A stretch of DNA of 64,000 nt. Origin: Buxus sempervirens. Lineage: Eukaryota; Streptophyta; Magnoliopsida; Buxales; Buxaceae. Numbering within the stretch: position 1 is the stretch's first letter; the number at the start of each line of letters is the position of its first letter. This document shows, piece by piece, positions 28,101-37,283 of this stretch. The translations under genes and the position numbers were made by a program. The stretch lies in assembly GCA_947561395.2 (NCBI GenBank), contig OX387183.1:62045915-62109914 (forward strand), read 5' to 3'. The notes below the pieces were generated by a model, which saw only the letters and a program-made list of their open reading frames with translations, was not told where the DNA came from and did no database searches.

Positions 28101-31100
28101 CGTTGGGCGCGTGCCCAGCGGGCTCGCGCGCGGGCCGGCGCGCGGGCCAGCCCGCTTGGGCCCGGGCGCGCCCGCTTGGGCCCGCGCGCGCCCGCGCGCT
28201 CGGCGCGGGCCCGGGCTGGCACGCGGGCCCGCGTGCCCTGGCGGGCCGTGCCGGGCCAGGCCCGTGGCGTGCCCGGGCCAGCCCAGGCACGCCTGGCCCG
28301 TTGCTCATGCCTAGTGCCAAGTGAGCTACATATTCTAGTCAAGGAAAAGGCAAGTTTTAGATGGATTTGAAGGAAGACTAAGAAAGATAGAAATGAATAT
28401 ATCTGAAAGAGTCCATGAACAGTCCTAATAGGGGAGGGTAAGTCGAGAATATTAGCAATGGTGGAACAAGATTTATATCGCCTCCCCAACTAATTGAGAT
28501 AAAACTTTTATTAATGCTGATGATGGAGGCTAAAATGATTTCAGAATATTCAAAAAAAATGTTAAGACTATAGGAGGTGAGGGGTGAAAGTTGCAGAATC
28601 CAAAGATTCTACAGGAAGACCAAAAAGGTCTAGACGGCCCCTCAAAAACAATTTGTCAATGCATAACCTGACAAAAGATATGGTTTTTGACTGAATAGGA
28701 TTAGAGGATGGGGATTCATGGTGCAAACCCCAACTAAGTTATGACAAGGCAAGGAATTTGTTGTTCTCAACATTTATTAGAGAACATGACAAGCACAAGC
28801 AAAATCAATGCCACAAAAATGGATGCAAGATGAAGGGTGTGAATTGTGGCAAATGATGAAAATTTTGGGAGCATATTATAAGATTTTCCCTACACACTAA
28901 TCGAGAAGCAGACTTATCATTGGCTTATAAAGGCCAAGTTCAAATAGGAACCCCCCTTCTTCAATCCCATGACAGTTTTTAAATTGGTACATCACTTCAA
29001 TTTTTATTTATCAAAATGGGAGTCAGCATTCTTTAGTCCTTTTCGGGTATTAAACTATAATTTATATGAAAAATGAAGATGAAAATATGATAGGGAAGAC
29101 ATAGGAGCAAATAATCAACCACGTACTAAAACAAATGTAAGGCAACATGTGTCTCACGATAGAAACAAAGAGACTCTAATAGCACCAACCACCCCCACCC
29201 CCAGCACCCTAAAAGACAAAAAATCCAGTCCTCCATTCTCCTCCATCCTCCAATTCCTCTCTCATCAGCGTGCCAGAGAAAAAATGCTTCTAGTGTCCCC
29301 CTATTGGATGGTCTATTGTCGATAGCTCATTAGCTGATCTTGGTATATAAGAGATTAAAAATACAAATGTATAACTATGACTATGCAATCTTCATTACTA
29401 TTTTCTTTTCTAAATGTTAATCTAATTGATATTTTATAATCTAAAAGACAGCATTATCCGTGCATTGTTCTTTACAATAACATTATTCATGCATTTTAAA
29501 TCTGGTGGGTACTTATTGGCAATATAAATCACCTAATGCATAGGTTGGTCTGGCCATTGACTGTTCCCAACTCGTATAACATGCAAATAAACAACAGATA
29601 AAGATGTGCTCAAACGCTAAAATATCTGAAGAAGACAAAATCTGTTGAAACATGCACAAAGATGGTATGATAAAGTCATGTAGAAATAGGCATCCAACAG
29701 TCATGTTCAATGATGCAGGTTATGATTCTTATTACAGCATTTAAAAAATAAATGGAGAAGACTTCAGCTGCAACCTTGGGCATGACAGAAACCAATAGCA
29801 CCTCAAATCTAGTTTTAGATGCAGCTGAGGAATGTATGAACCGGTTATAACATAAGCTCTAGCATTACAATAAACTGGCACACATTCAGGATGAAAGAAA
29901 AACACTTGCAAGCACGCTCGCTGACCAAGGCTTACATAGTTTTCCTCATCTAATACATTTTACAAGTTCCTTTCCTTTTTTTTCTGATAAGTATACATTT
30001 TACATGTATCATGCCCATATTAACTCTAGAATGAGAAAAATATAACTATCATAAATCCAAACAAATAATAATGATAGAATTACATGAAAATTACTGGGGA
30101 AACAAATAATAATGTGTTTTCAGAAGAAAAAAATAGAGTATGCTGAAATGGACAAGATTTCCACAAAGAAAAAATTACCAATTCCGATTTGTATAATTGT
30201 GAACTTGAAGAATGGATAAGGTGGATGGACAATGGATGCAACAGCTAAACCTATGAGCGAGCCAGAGATTGTAGCCAAAACTATATTGAAAGGAATAAAC
30301 CACCTGCATGTGGAAAAAGATGATTCACATATAAGGCATTTATATATTATCACACATGAAGAAAGAACAAAATCCCCACAAAAACACTGGTTTTAAGGGC
30401 TTTAAGGCCTGTGCCTTCGGTTCTGGATAAGATAACACGCCAAGGCTCATGCCAAAAATGCACTTCGCTTATGACAGGCATGAAATAAAGGCTAAACTAC
30501 AAATATGTCCTAACTATACCCGGAAAAAAAAAATAGCAGTCACTCAAATTGAAAAAAAAAAGGCCTCTACATTCAAATATTTCTTCAAAACTAATAGTTT
30601 CATATCATGAGGAAGAAAATTTGAGGCAGCAATAAAGCAGAAAAAACAAAAGTAAGGATAACAAAATGCAACTATAATGCTACTCAATAACATTAAATGG
30701 AGTCCGTTATAGACCCTGGCTATATTTCTCTACTTAGACCTTCAAAATTGAATAGTTTTATCATAATCCAAAAGGCTAGATAGAAAAGATTAAATACCAA
30801 ATTTATGAAGAAAAATATTCTAAAGAAAACCAAATAACTGCTTCAGAGTTCTAAGAAAAATCACTGCATTTGTTGCATTACCCTGAAAAACTAAGTTCCA
30901 TAAAGAAAGAGACATATTCAATATAGGTTTAGAAAAGACACTCGATACAGTTGCAAGTTTCCAGTTAGTTTACAGAAGCAAAGTTTTAACTGGTTCATGC
31001 AATGTCAAAGTTCGGAACCTTCTTTTTCCATCAATTAGTATGTTTTTACAAACCAGTGTCATTTTTTGTGTCCATAACATGGGTCTATTGAGATCAGTTT

Positions 31101-31810
31101 AATCCATAATCAAACAGTATTTAATGCAAAACCAAGCTAGTTCACTGAGAGAGTCTGATAATTACCACTCAAGCATTTTCTGTAAAGTGACAGCTCTTCC
31201 AAGCTGAGAGAATATCAGGCATGGAAGCAAGAGTGAAAAGACCAGCTGCATCACATATCCGATGAGGCAGTCAGTATCCATATGACAGACGAAGCCAACC
31301 CAAGAAAGATAATTTTGAATGCTAAAGGATTCCATAGAACTAAAAACTACCGCACGAATTATTATATCATAACAAAAAAAGCAGCAAGTCCTAAAAGCGA
31401 CTTAATCAAACTGTCAACAGTTTTTATCTTCTTCCAAGCAGTCTATCCCCAAAATCTACCTGTTTTATCTTATAATTATCAGTCACTGAGAGAAAGCTCC
31501 CATTTACGGGGCCGGCGGATTCCTTTGAAGATAGTTAAATCTCAGTATAGTAATACTAGTAGTAGTATTAAAGAGATTGAAGATAAGAACCAAATAAGAC
31601 ACTAAATTGTACATCTAACTTGCTTACCCCGTTTAGAAGCTTCCTGCCACTTGCGGGTAGAATGTTAACATACTTGGACGCCATAAGAAATCCCAGAAAG
31701 CACATGGTAAAAACTTTTGCTATGGGTAAAACTGCAAACTTCAGGGTTGCAAACACGGATTGTCCTCCCGCCTGGCTAGCTGCCAGGACAGACAACAGAA
31801 ACCTTTCCAT
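16158..31810 (-). CDS. PILS6: PIN-LIKES (PILS6-type) auxin efflux carrier family protein
   Basis: Ten exons on the minus strand: 31810-31628, 31245-31166, 30303-30179, 23517-23396, 22003-21818, 20900-20826, 20082-19982, 17179-17127, 16740-16552, 16279-16158. All are GT-AG and in phase, giving 1,236 nt and 411 aa. It belongs to the Mem_trans/auxin efflux carrier family. Two hydrophobic halves (LPIAKVFTMCFLGFLMASKY, then VFSLLLPCLIFSQLG, and C-terminally IIFGRLVLVPPVGLGIVMLA) flank a central hydrophilic loop with LAPPPEGTFDLEE and TPEQVPLL. The chain ends near AAAVLFWVHIFAIFSMAGW. PILS proteins sit in the ER membrane and control intracellular auxin availability. Sequence blocks match my recollection of Arabidopsis PILS6. 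The third intron is 6.66 kb, about half of it a hAT transposon in the same orientation. All coding exons look intact, so the gene is presumably functional if that intron is spliced. Confidence 0.92.
16499..16522. repeat. (GT)n microsatellite in PILS6 intron 9
   Basis: An uninterrupted GT dinucleotide run of about eleven units lies 30 bp outside the 3' edge of coding exon 9. It is likely to be length-polymorphic. Confidence 0.9.
17440..17960. repeat. Imperfect tandem duplication (about 270-bp unit) in PILS6 intron 7
   Basis: The block containing 'gctaataaaagct', 'attacactgc', 'agcatagaa' and 'gcaccagca' occurs twice, about 270 bp apart (for example 17561 and 17832). The copies differ by scattered substitutions and small indels, so this is an old duplication. 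It lies wholly inside an intron. Confidence 0.7.
18150..18290. repeat. Short direct repeat (about 73-bp unit) in PILS6 intron 7
   Basis: A segment with the core 'acaaggttccttg' followed by a GGTGG-AAG block and 'gctgaatct' or 'actgaatct' occurs twice in tandem, about 73 bp apart. The copies are diverged. A pyrimidine-rich run (18305-18355) follows. Confidence 0.55.
18990..19330 (+). mobile_element. 3'-end fragment of an RTE-type LINE
   Basis: The segment 'ggcatataaagcaaagacct' is shared, with changes, with the inverted remnant at 45840-46260 in SMC2. Near its end 'ctcactagttggaataaggc' resembles the usual plant RTE 3' terminus ('ctagttgggacaaggct'), followed by simple TGATTATTAATGATTA-like repeats. 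It is heavily mutated and non-coding. It lies in PILS6 intron 7, opposite in orientation to the host gene. Confidence 0.5.
24849..25040. repeat. GC-rich subterminal repeat block, hAT left end
   Basis: About 190 bp built from overlapping GGCCCG, GGCACG, GCCGCGGG and GCGTGCC words, with several short palindromes, in sharp contrast to the AT-rich surroundings. Dense short subterminal repeats of this kind serve as transposase-binding sites in Ac-like hAT elements (known); that function here is inferred. The open frames through this block on both strands are compositional artefacts. Confidence 0.85.
25047..25122. repeat. Tandem AAAAATCCC-type minisatellite inside hAT
   Basis: About seven tandem units of A(5-7)TCCC lie between the left GC-rich block and the 3' end of the transposase region. 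The unit length varies between 10 and 11 bp through the poly-A part. Confidence 0.85.
25408..27321 (-). CDS. hAT transposase with BED zinc finger
   Basis: A 637-aa uninterrupted ORF. It has an N-terminal BED-type zinc finger (C36-x2-C39 and H57-x3-C61, in CNHCKKQF and HLNRHLQKC) for binding element ends. The RNase H-like core has D166 in LTSDIWTS and D232 in ALDNASAN, followed by RCACHILNLVVQDGLK, HRWNSTYIML and ATTMDPRIKLG. The C-terminal hATC dimerisation region has VPVSTVASESAFSAGGR, where E576 is the likely third catalytic acid. All landmarks of an active hAT transposase are present. It resembles the plant RICESLEEPER/zinc-finger-BED group, but the intact acidic triad and flanking element ends point to a transposon rather than a domesticated gene. 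Upstream, a 28-codon frame starting at 27470 (MDPRYPMFF...) reads in another frame and may be a broken extension of the N-terminus. Confidence 0.93.
   Translation of the reverse strand: MGSSSLPPRSTKRSRTSSVWLNFTIESVGSEEKAVCNHCKKQFSCKGKGGTGHLNRHLQKCLPKHGQIDPRQTQISTSSVAISNFIFNQEETRLEIVKWVIQEELPFRLIDSKRFHRLLTKYLAPQFKPFSRHTLRKDAIKLYGKMKTALIETLSNSTFKIALTSDIWTSRQQISYLAITAHYIDENWNMEKRIITFEPLDASHTGINISNAISRNLRNYKIHNKIMALALDNASANNVAIGILRQQLNLNIDGSLFHVRCACHILNLVVQDGLKIVQHHLINIRDAVRFIKQSSTTAREFKYYCETLGKQYKKITLDVEHRWNSTYIMLEAALGLKQEITIFYKSKMPESDLEDLDWQIAEILRDFLKVFYDATRYLSVVYYPTSSSIITCLYQISICFKQYRDVPIAKEIIPAMEIKFLKYWQEMPNLYCLATTMDPRIKLGVEDLIDGINENMNSTFQIDIRKIRNLLERLFCEYDTSSSIQSHTRTQQTLPNNSAWNFLSGRRKGKQPASSSGGSSELMIFLESPPMSFNTIEEHNAFNILTWWKQNQVNYPVLSAMARDLLTVPVSTVASESAFSAGGRIVDDYRSRLTPEMVQACVSLTDWLRAELREQEYEDDQLAGDFDDLNIDFSQLE
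28043..28308. repeat. GC-rich subterminal repeat block, hAT right end
   Basis: About 265 bp of GCGCGC, GGGCCCG, GGCACGCG and GGGCCAG words, the counterpart of the block at the left end. It holds many short inverted pairs, so single strands could fold extensively. Overlapping Ala/Arg/Gly/Pro-only open frames on both strands here are by-products of composition and not genes. Confidence 0.85.
28530..28790 (+). mobile_element. Possible RTE-type LINE 3' fragment
   Basis: A degenerate segment in PILS6 intron 3, right of the hAT element. It contains a piece like the polyprotein tail (near 'ggaagaccaaaaaggtctag') and ends 'aagttatgacaaggcaagg' followed by TTGTTGTT, reminiscent of the RTE terminus and its short tandem tail. 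It is non-coding and badly decayed; the call rests on pattern memory. Confidence 0.35.
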
Positions 31811-32864
31811 GTTTTACAGAAAGTCAAACTTTATACACCTTTAACGACGCTGCTTCAATCCATGGACCGCCGCTTTTCTTCCCTTGTTGGCGGTAACATG
31901 TCGGTAATACGTAAATAGAAGCAGAGTGCCCAAGAGACAAGTTCAATTCAAAATTCTTCTTGTCCGGATACTAAATCCACAGATTCAGAGGGTTGAATTT
32001 GAAACGTTAATAATCTCCTCAAAGATTCGAGGTATTCAAAATTTAAACCTTCAGCAGCTTCATTTGAAGAGGAATACAGAGGCTCAACATAAGAGAACTA
32101 TCCTTTCAAAAAATCATTGTTAGGCATCGGAGAAATGATCTTTGTTCATCAGCTTCTGATCCAAAGCTCTTCCTATGAAAGTTCGTTTTTTTTTTCTCTG
32201 AAGAGGCGAAAGAAAAGGAAGTCAGATAAATGTTGCGTGCTCGATATATAACTGGAAATCTGAGAAAGAAGTCGATAAAACTTGATGATAGCAAAAGAAG
32301 GGAAATAAATCAAGCCAAGTATGTCTCTCGTTAAGAAAGAGTTACACTACACTAGTAAAGATCATAGAAAATATAAAGGAATTTCCCTAAACTTGTAAGA
32401 TGAAATCTGGCGAACAAATTTTGTTTTTCTTTAAAATTTGAAGAGGAAGGAGTGATACACCACGGATCGATTGTGGGTAAGACACGTCCAATACAAATAG
32501 CTCTGACGTAAATCTCTAGAAATTCGTAAGAGATACCAACAAAAGAAGCTTTTTGAAAATAATACCTCTGTGAAACCCTAGAAAGAATGTTCGTGAGTCA
32601 TGAGTGAAGGAACTGAGAATTCAGCGTGTGGGATTTGGGATTCCCTCCTGCAAGCAACAGGCGATTTCCTTTCCTTCCGCAGTGCCGTTGGCTACCACGC
32701 GATCCAACTGCCAAGTGCCAACACGGGGTCCCATTAATGCATTTCCTAAAAATGTCTCGACTAGGTAGTTGGAGTTAATAGTTATGAGTTATGATAGCCA
32801 ATGGTCCCCAGATTAAAGTTACCCGCCCTGTGACGGCAGTTCGAATCTCATCATTGATAAATTT
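31811..32864. promoter_or_regulatory. PILS6 upstream region (5' UTR and promoter, no gene seen)
   Basis: This kilobase precedes the PILS6 start codon on the minus strand and must hold its 5' UTR and promoter; a 5' UTR intron is possible. No TATA box could be fixed with confidence. A tRNA B-box-like sequence (gttcgaatct, about 32843) lies next to the foldback elements that follow. Confidence 0.4.
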
Positions 32865-33515
32865 TCCGGGAAAATTTACTTTTAATGATATTTTGAAACT
32901 AATTAAAATCCAGCCAATACATTCAAGGATATTTAACTTTTAGTGAGATATATAAGATAATTAATATTTCGTTACAGTTCACTGTTTTAAGACCTCCTCT
33001 ACCGAAAATGTCCTTGTCCCATTTGTTGTCTAGTCAAATAATGTACAGTTGACTTCCCTGAAAGGTAGTTAAATCAATAATTCAACCAGTCTAAACATGT
33101 AATCAAATTAGTTAATTAAAAGGTAGTTAGTTAATAAGTCAATAAGTGCAAAATGTATTTTTGGACTAGTTAAATATTCTTTAGCAAACTGCAACACCAA
33201 GGTGGTCACCACGACTAGTTGAAGTGGCATTGGCGAGTATTTTCAACTAGCTAAACTATAAACTGCCATTACATAGAACTGTAAGCAAAGGTTTTGATGG
33301 AACGCCTCGAGTTATCATGGTGCAGGGCACTAAGGCAAGAAGTGGTGATTTGTATGTAAGGTCAAAAGAGGAGGGCATTTTCGGTAGAGGATGATTTTAG
33401 AATAATGAAATGTCACTAAATTTCAATTAAACGTTGAGATTGAGGATGTATTGACTAAATCTTAATTATTCTCAAAGAAAGTATCCCTTAAGTTAATTTT
33501 CGAGGAAATTGGTTT
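32865..33515. mobile_element. Foldback element 1 (long inverted repeats)
   Basis: The left arm (about 32865-33018) reappears in reverse complement at about 33366-33515. Matching landmarks include 'cctctaccgaaaatg' at 32995 against its complement at 33380, and 'ccaatacattc' against 'gatgtattgac'. The arms are about 150 bp, diverged, with a spacer of about 350 bp. No coding capacity. Such MITE-like foldbacks can give hairpin RNAs. Confidence 0.7.
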
Positions 33516-33885
33516 TTAGTGATGCTTTTTCAAAATAATTCAAATTCAATCGGTTAATTCTTGGTAATTAATTTTTAGTGATAATTTTTTAACATAATCA
33601 ATAATCGATGTCATCTTACTATTCATTAAGAGTCTTTTTCCAAAAATGTCCCAAAAAAACTTGCAAACTTCACTTGTATCAAAACGAGTGAAAAGGTTTT
33701 GAGAGACTTTTGAGGGTATTTTCAAAAGAAACTTTAATCAACATTAAAATAACACCAATTCTTAATTATGTTAAAAAAGTATCACTAAAAACTAATTATC
33801 AAGAATTAACCGACTAAATATAAATTATTTTGAAAAACATCGATAAAAACCAAATTCCCCTTAATTTTCTCAGAGAACAACCGTG
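33494..33885. mobile_element. Foldback element 2, same family
   Basis: The left arm (33494-33610, 'cggttaattcttggtaatta') and right arm (33755-33880) are inverted copies of about 115-125 bp around a spacer of about 145 bp with a smaller internal inversion. The left arm also resembles the left arm of element 1 in direct orientation, so the two neighbours are relatives that overlap or abut. Confidence 0.7.
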
Positions 33886-34644
33886 AATCACTTTTCCCGG
33901 TAGGGTATGGGCCTTACCAAGTTCCAACACCTGCCTCGCCGGGAAGCTGAACCCGTGGTCGCGGCTCCAAAAATGTCCGCTTGTGACGGCGGGTCAGCTT
34001 GAATGTTGAAACGCCATCGAATGTTGAAACAACACGACAAAAGTAGATCAATTTGAAATTCAAGATGTCAGTCATGTGGCCACGTTGGCGCCATGTGAGT
34101 GCTATGGCACAAAATCACGTACGTTTATAATGTCTTAATAAACTTAAAATAATAAAATCTAAATAAGTAAGAGAAAAGATGCACTCTGGAAGATTCCCCA
34201 ACCCCAAGTCCTTCCTGATTGGAACACGGATCACGTTAAAGAACAGTGTGGACCCCGCACGCAATTTACATCCAAATCCAACTTGGAATCTTCCAGATCG
34301 AAAGTTCCCTATATATCTTATATTTTCCTTTTATTTATACAGCTAAACTATACATTTTTTCTGTTTTTTTGGTAGAAATACAGCTAAACTATACATAAGA
34401 AGAGACGCATTAGTATTGTTCTTAATAAGCCTAAGCCTAAGCATAACAAAAAGTGCGGGAATGTTTGGCCGGGTCGGTATGGCGCATTAATGAGTCCCAA
34501 GCCAATTAGAACCAGCCATTTAGTAAACATAATACAATTTGTACGTCTATATACCGTTATGGAAGATTCAGCCTGACAGTGCCTTTACAAGAACACCCTT
34601 TTTTAAATTTTGAAATACTCCTGTGCCCTTTTCTTAATAACTAA

Positions 34645-35334
34645 CGCATCGTTTGGCATTCATTTCGGAATAGGAATTTGTTTTGAGAATGATAGGAACT
34701 CATTTTGCCAATTAATTTTGAAGACTTCCTAATTCTGTTTGGTTAACATGTATCAAAATGAATTCTAACTAAGACAAATGTCTTGTTAACAAGTAAGGAA
34801 AGGAGTTCTGCAACATTTTTCTATTTCCTTTTTTTTTTTTCCCATTTTCATGAATAATAATTAGGGAATTGGTTCAAAGAGGATAGATAAAACTTAAAAC
34901 ACCTAAAAGAACTTAAAATCATGCTTATAAATTTATTAGAATACTAATAATTCAACATAAAACTCTTAAAAACAATATTTTTAACAACAATATAACCCTC
35001 ATACAAATTTAAAACATCTAAAAAATGAATTCAAAAAATTAAATCATTTTTGCAATAAATTTTGGTTGAAAGAATATAGATAAAAATAAAATTAAACATA
35101 TAATAAATAATAAATAAGCTTGTTGATTACGTCTATTAATCTGAAACACATAATAGTGGCAACATTATAATCTCACAAGGTCCAATTACATCCATAATTT
35201 ATAAAAAAAAATTCATTAGATTATTATAAATAATATTTTCAAGGGCATTCACTAAACTTGGAGAGGGCCCAACCAATCAAACTAGTCTATAAATGTAAAA
35301 TAGTTACACACCAAAATGAAAGCCAAACAAGGCC
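34645..35334. mobile_element. Tourist/Harbinger-like MITE
   Basis: A 690-bp non-coding segment flanked by the trinucleotide TAA on both sides (34642-34644, 35335-35337), the preferred target of PIF/Harbinger elements. The terminal inverted repeats are imperfect: the left end contains CGTTTGGCATTCATTTC and the right end, reverse-complemented, TTGTTTGGCTTTCATTTTGG. AT-rich inside, no ORF. Confidence 0.5.
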
Positions 35335-35337
35335 TAA

Positions 35338-36216
35338 ATATCAATGTAAATGTACCACATATGGGTTTAGCTACTATCAATGTAAATGTACCCTTTTGAA
35401 AAGACAAAACCAACCCATTATGGGAATGGTGTACAGAGATGGTTATTTTGCCAATAACTTATGAGTCAGGGCCTACATGGTCTTTTATTGTACATTCAAT
35501 TCCTACATTGGATGGGTTTACTTTGGTGATTTAGGTATTCATTATTATGTACTAAAAAATTATGGATTTTTGGTGTAATCAATTACAATTTGCAATCAAG
35601 GCAGGGCTTTATACTTTGTAACTTTATTTTCACAGATTTAGTAAAAGAGCTCTTATCATTCATGGACGTAAACATCTTTACTAGATCACATGTCTGTGTT
35701 TGCATTGATTTTCCATTTATTTTTCATTCGCTTTTTCAATAAATCTATCTATACTATATATAATTAGAATAGGCCCCTTGAGAATTGTGCTGAACAAAAT
35801 TTGCAGCTTTTCAAAAGAACCTTGCACACTGTTGAGAAGATTTATTAATAAAAAGATATAAGGGTCAAAACTGACTTAAGTTTCTTGAAACACAATCAGG
35901 TTTTACAAATGTTCCCTCCCACTGTTCCACGTACTAGTAAAAATTAAAATAAGGAACTATTGTCTTTGAAATGGGTATTTCAACTAGTTTTGCCAAACGG
36001 CAGTTTACAATGAACTTATGGAGGGAAGGACTCGATGCTTTCATTTCCAAGTAATCAGGATGTTCTCGACAAAGGAAGGCCTATATACAAGTATCTCGTC
36101 CAATGGCTCGGGTGTAACTTGTAAGGCAGCAAAAGTTTGCCCTGTCAAGACGTGATTCCAAATCCTTATCTCCTTTCCCCCTCGGCCCACCATACAACAC
36201 AGCCCTCTCAAGAACA
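35338..36216. other. Spacer and ndhN upstream region
   Basis: A 17-bp motif (atcaatgtaaatgtacc) occurs twice at 35339-35394. The rest is AT-rich with no gene; the last 200 bp should contain the ndhN promoter and 5' UTR. The minus-strand open frames at 36041-36389 are shadows of ndhN exon 1. Confidence 0.5.
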
Positions 36217-37283
36217 ATGGCAGCGACCGTCTCCTTCTTCGGTGCACCGATGAAAGTTCGCCGACCTCCAAATTTCGTCGGGAACAGAGGACGCTCTGTC
36301 AGTGTGAGGTGTGGCATAGAAGACTTCATTGGAGGGGATTTGTTGAAGTTAGACCTGGGGCGCTGGTTGGCCGATGTCGAGCAACACAAGTCACTGGCAA
36401 TCTACACACCTCACGAAGGGGGCTATGAAGGCCGCTATCTTACACGCCTCAGGCGCCAAGGTTACTACTTCCTAGACCTCTCTGCCCGGGGACTTGGGGA
36501 CCCTGAGACCACTCTTACTAAGATTCATCCTGTCTGCCCAGTAAGGTCTCTTTCCATTTTGCACTCCCTTTTTTAATCCTCAATTACTTGTACTTCAGCT
36601 GGTTAATGATCTACCTGTACTCCCAAAACTTTCAGGCCCATTTAGGAAAGCAACCCATTGCTAGATGGTATTTTCCCCCAGAAGTTGATTACAGACTCTC
36701 TTTACTACCTCCAAACGCCAAAGGTCTTGTTGTTTGGATAATTGAAGCCAAGGTCACTGGCTCTCTCTCTCTCTCTCTCTCTGCCCCCCTTCTCTCTCGC
36801 TGTGTACGTATTATGCAACTTTCTGTGTTTGTGAGTGTGTGCTTACAATTACATATACAGGTTCTTTCTAAATCAGAATTGCAGTTCCTTGCCCTGCTTC
36901 CTACTCTCCGGCCTCAAGTCAAGGTCATTGCCGAGTGCGGAAATTGGTACGCTCTTCACATTCCTCCCCCTCAAAACCACGATTACACGTCTTACATCAA
37001 TCCCGATATTTCAGAAATTTCCATACATCCACAACAAAAATACCCTAAAAAGAATTTTCTTTCCCGGTTTGGCCAGGAAATGAGATCCCAGCGCCTACAA
37101 CACAATATTATATTATTCACATGAAATTATTCTTCGGCTTTTACATATTTGTTCTAATCAGATTTTGATAATTTATATGGCAAAAGAAAACTAACCTTGG
37201 AAGGGTTGCGTATATACAGGAGAAAATTCATGTGGAAACCGCTCAAAGAAATCGCAGGATTGCCCGAATATAAGTCAGCATGA
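36217..37283 (+). CDS. ndhN: NAD(P)H-quinone oxidoreductase subunit N, chloroplastic
   Basis: Four exons (36217-36540, 36636-36752, 36861-36946, 37220-37283), GT-AG and in phase, giving 591 nt and 196 aa. NdhN is a nuclear-encoded subunit of the thylakoid NDH complex (subcomplex A, stromal arm), which drives cyclic electron flow around photosystem I. The first about 48 residues, rich in Ser/Arg/Val, form a plastid transit peptide. The mature part shows strongly conserved blocks: APHEGGYEGRY-like (TPHEGGYEGRYL), GYYFLDLSARGLGDPETTL, AHLGKQPIARWYFPPEVDYRL, LPPNAKGLVVWIIEAK, VLSKSELQFLALLPTLRP and VIAECGNWRKF. Exon 2 ends in AAG|GTCACT, followed at once by a (CT)n run in the intron. Confidence 0.95.
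36761..36781. repeat. (CT)n microsatellite in ndhN intron 2
   Basis: A CT run of about ten units begins just 8 bp inside the intron, directly after the donor site. The 108-bp intron is thus unusually pyrimidine-rich from its start. Confidence 0.85.

Larger units (their letters stand above)
24843..28313 (-). mobile_element. Complete autonomous-looking hAT transposon
   Basis: A 3,471-bp element bounded by an identical 8-bp duplication, GTGCCAAG, at 24835-24842 and 28314-28321, the hallmark length for hAT insertions. The ends read TAGGGGTG on the left and, reverse-complemented, TAGGCATG on the right: short imperfect terminal inverted repeats with the usual hAT 5'-TAGG start. Inside each end lies a 190-270 bp block of extreme GC content. 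The middle is AT-rich and encodes one uninterrupted transposase. The perfect duplication, open ORF and many surviving CpG dinucleotides suggest a recent insertion. It sits in PILS6 intron 3, transposase in the same orientation as the host gene. Confidence 0.93.

Noticed and set aside
28028..28489. 153-codon and several shorter GC-rich open frames
   Set aside because: Same cause at the right end of the hAT element; composition-driven, overlapping in all frames.
32795..32870. tRNA gene or SINE head
   Set aside because: Only a B-box-like gttcgaatct is present; no convincing A box or cloverleaf could be drawn.
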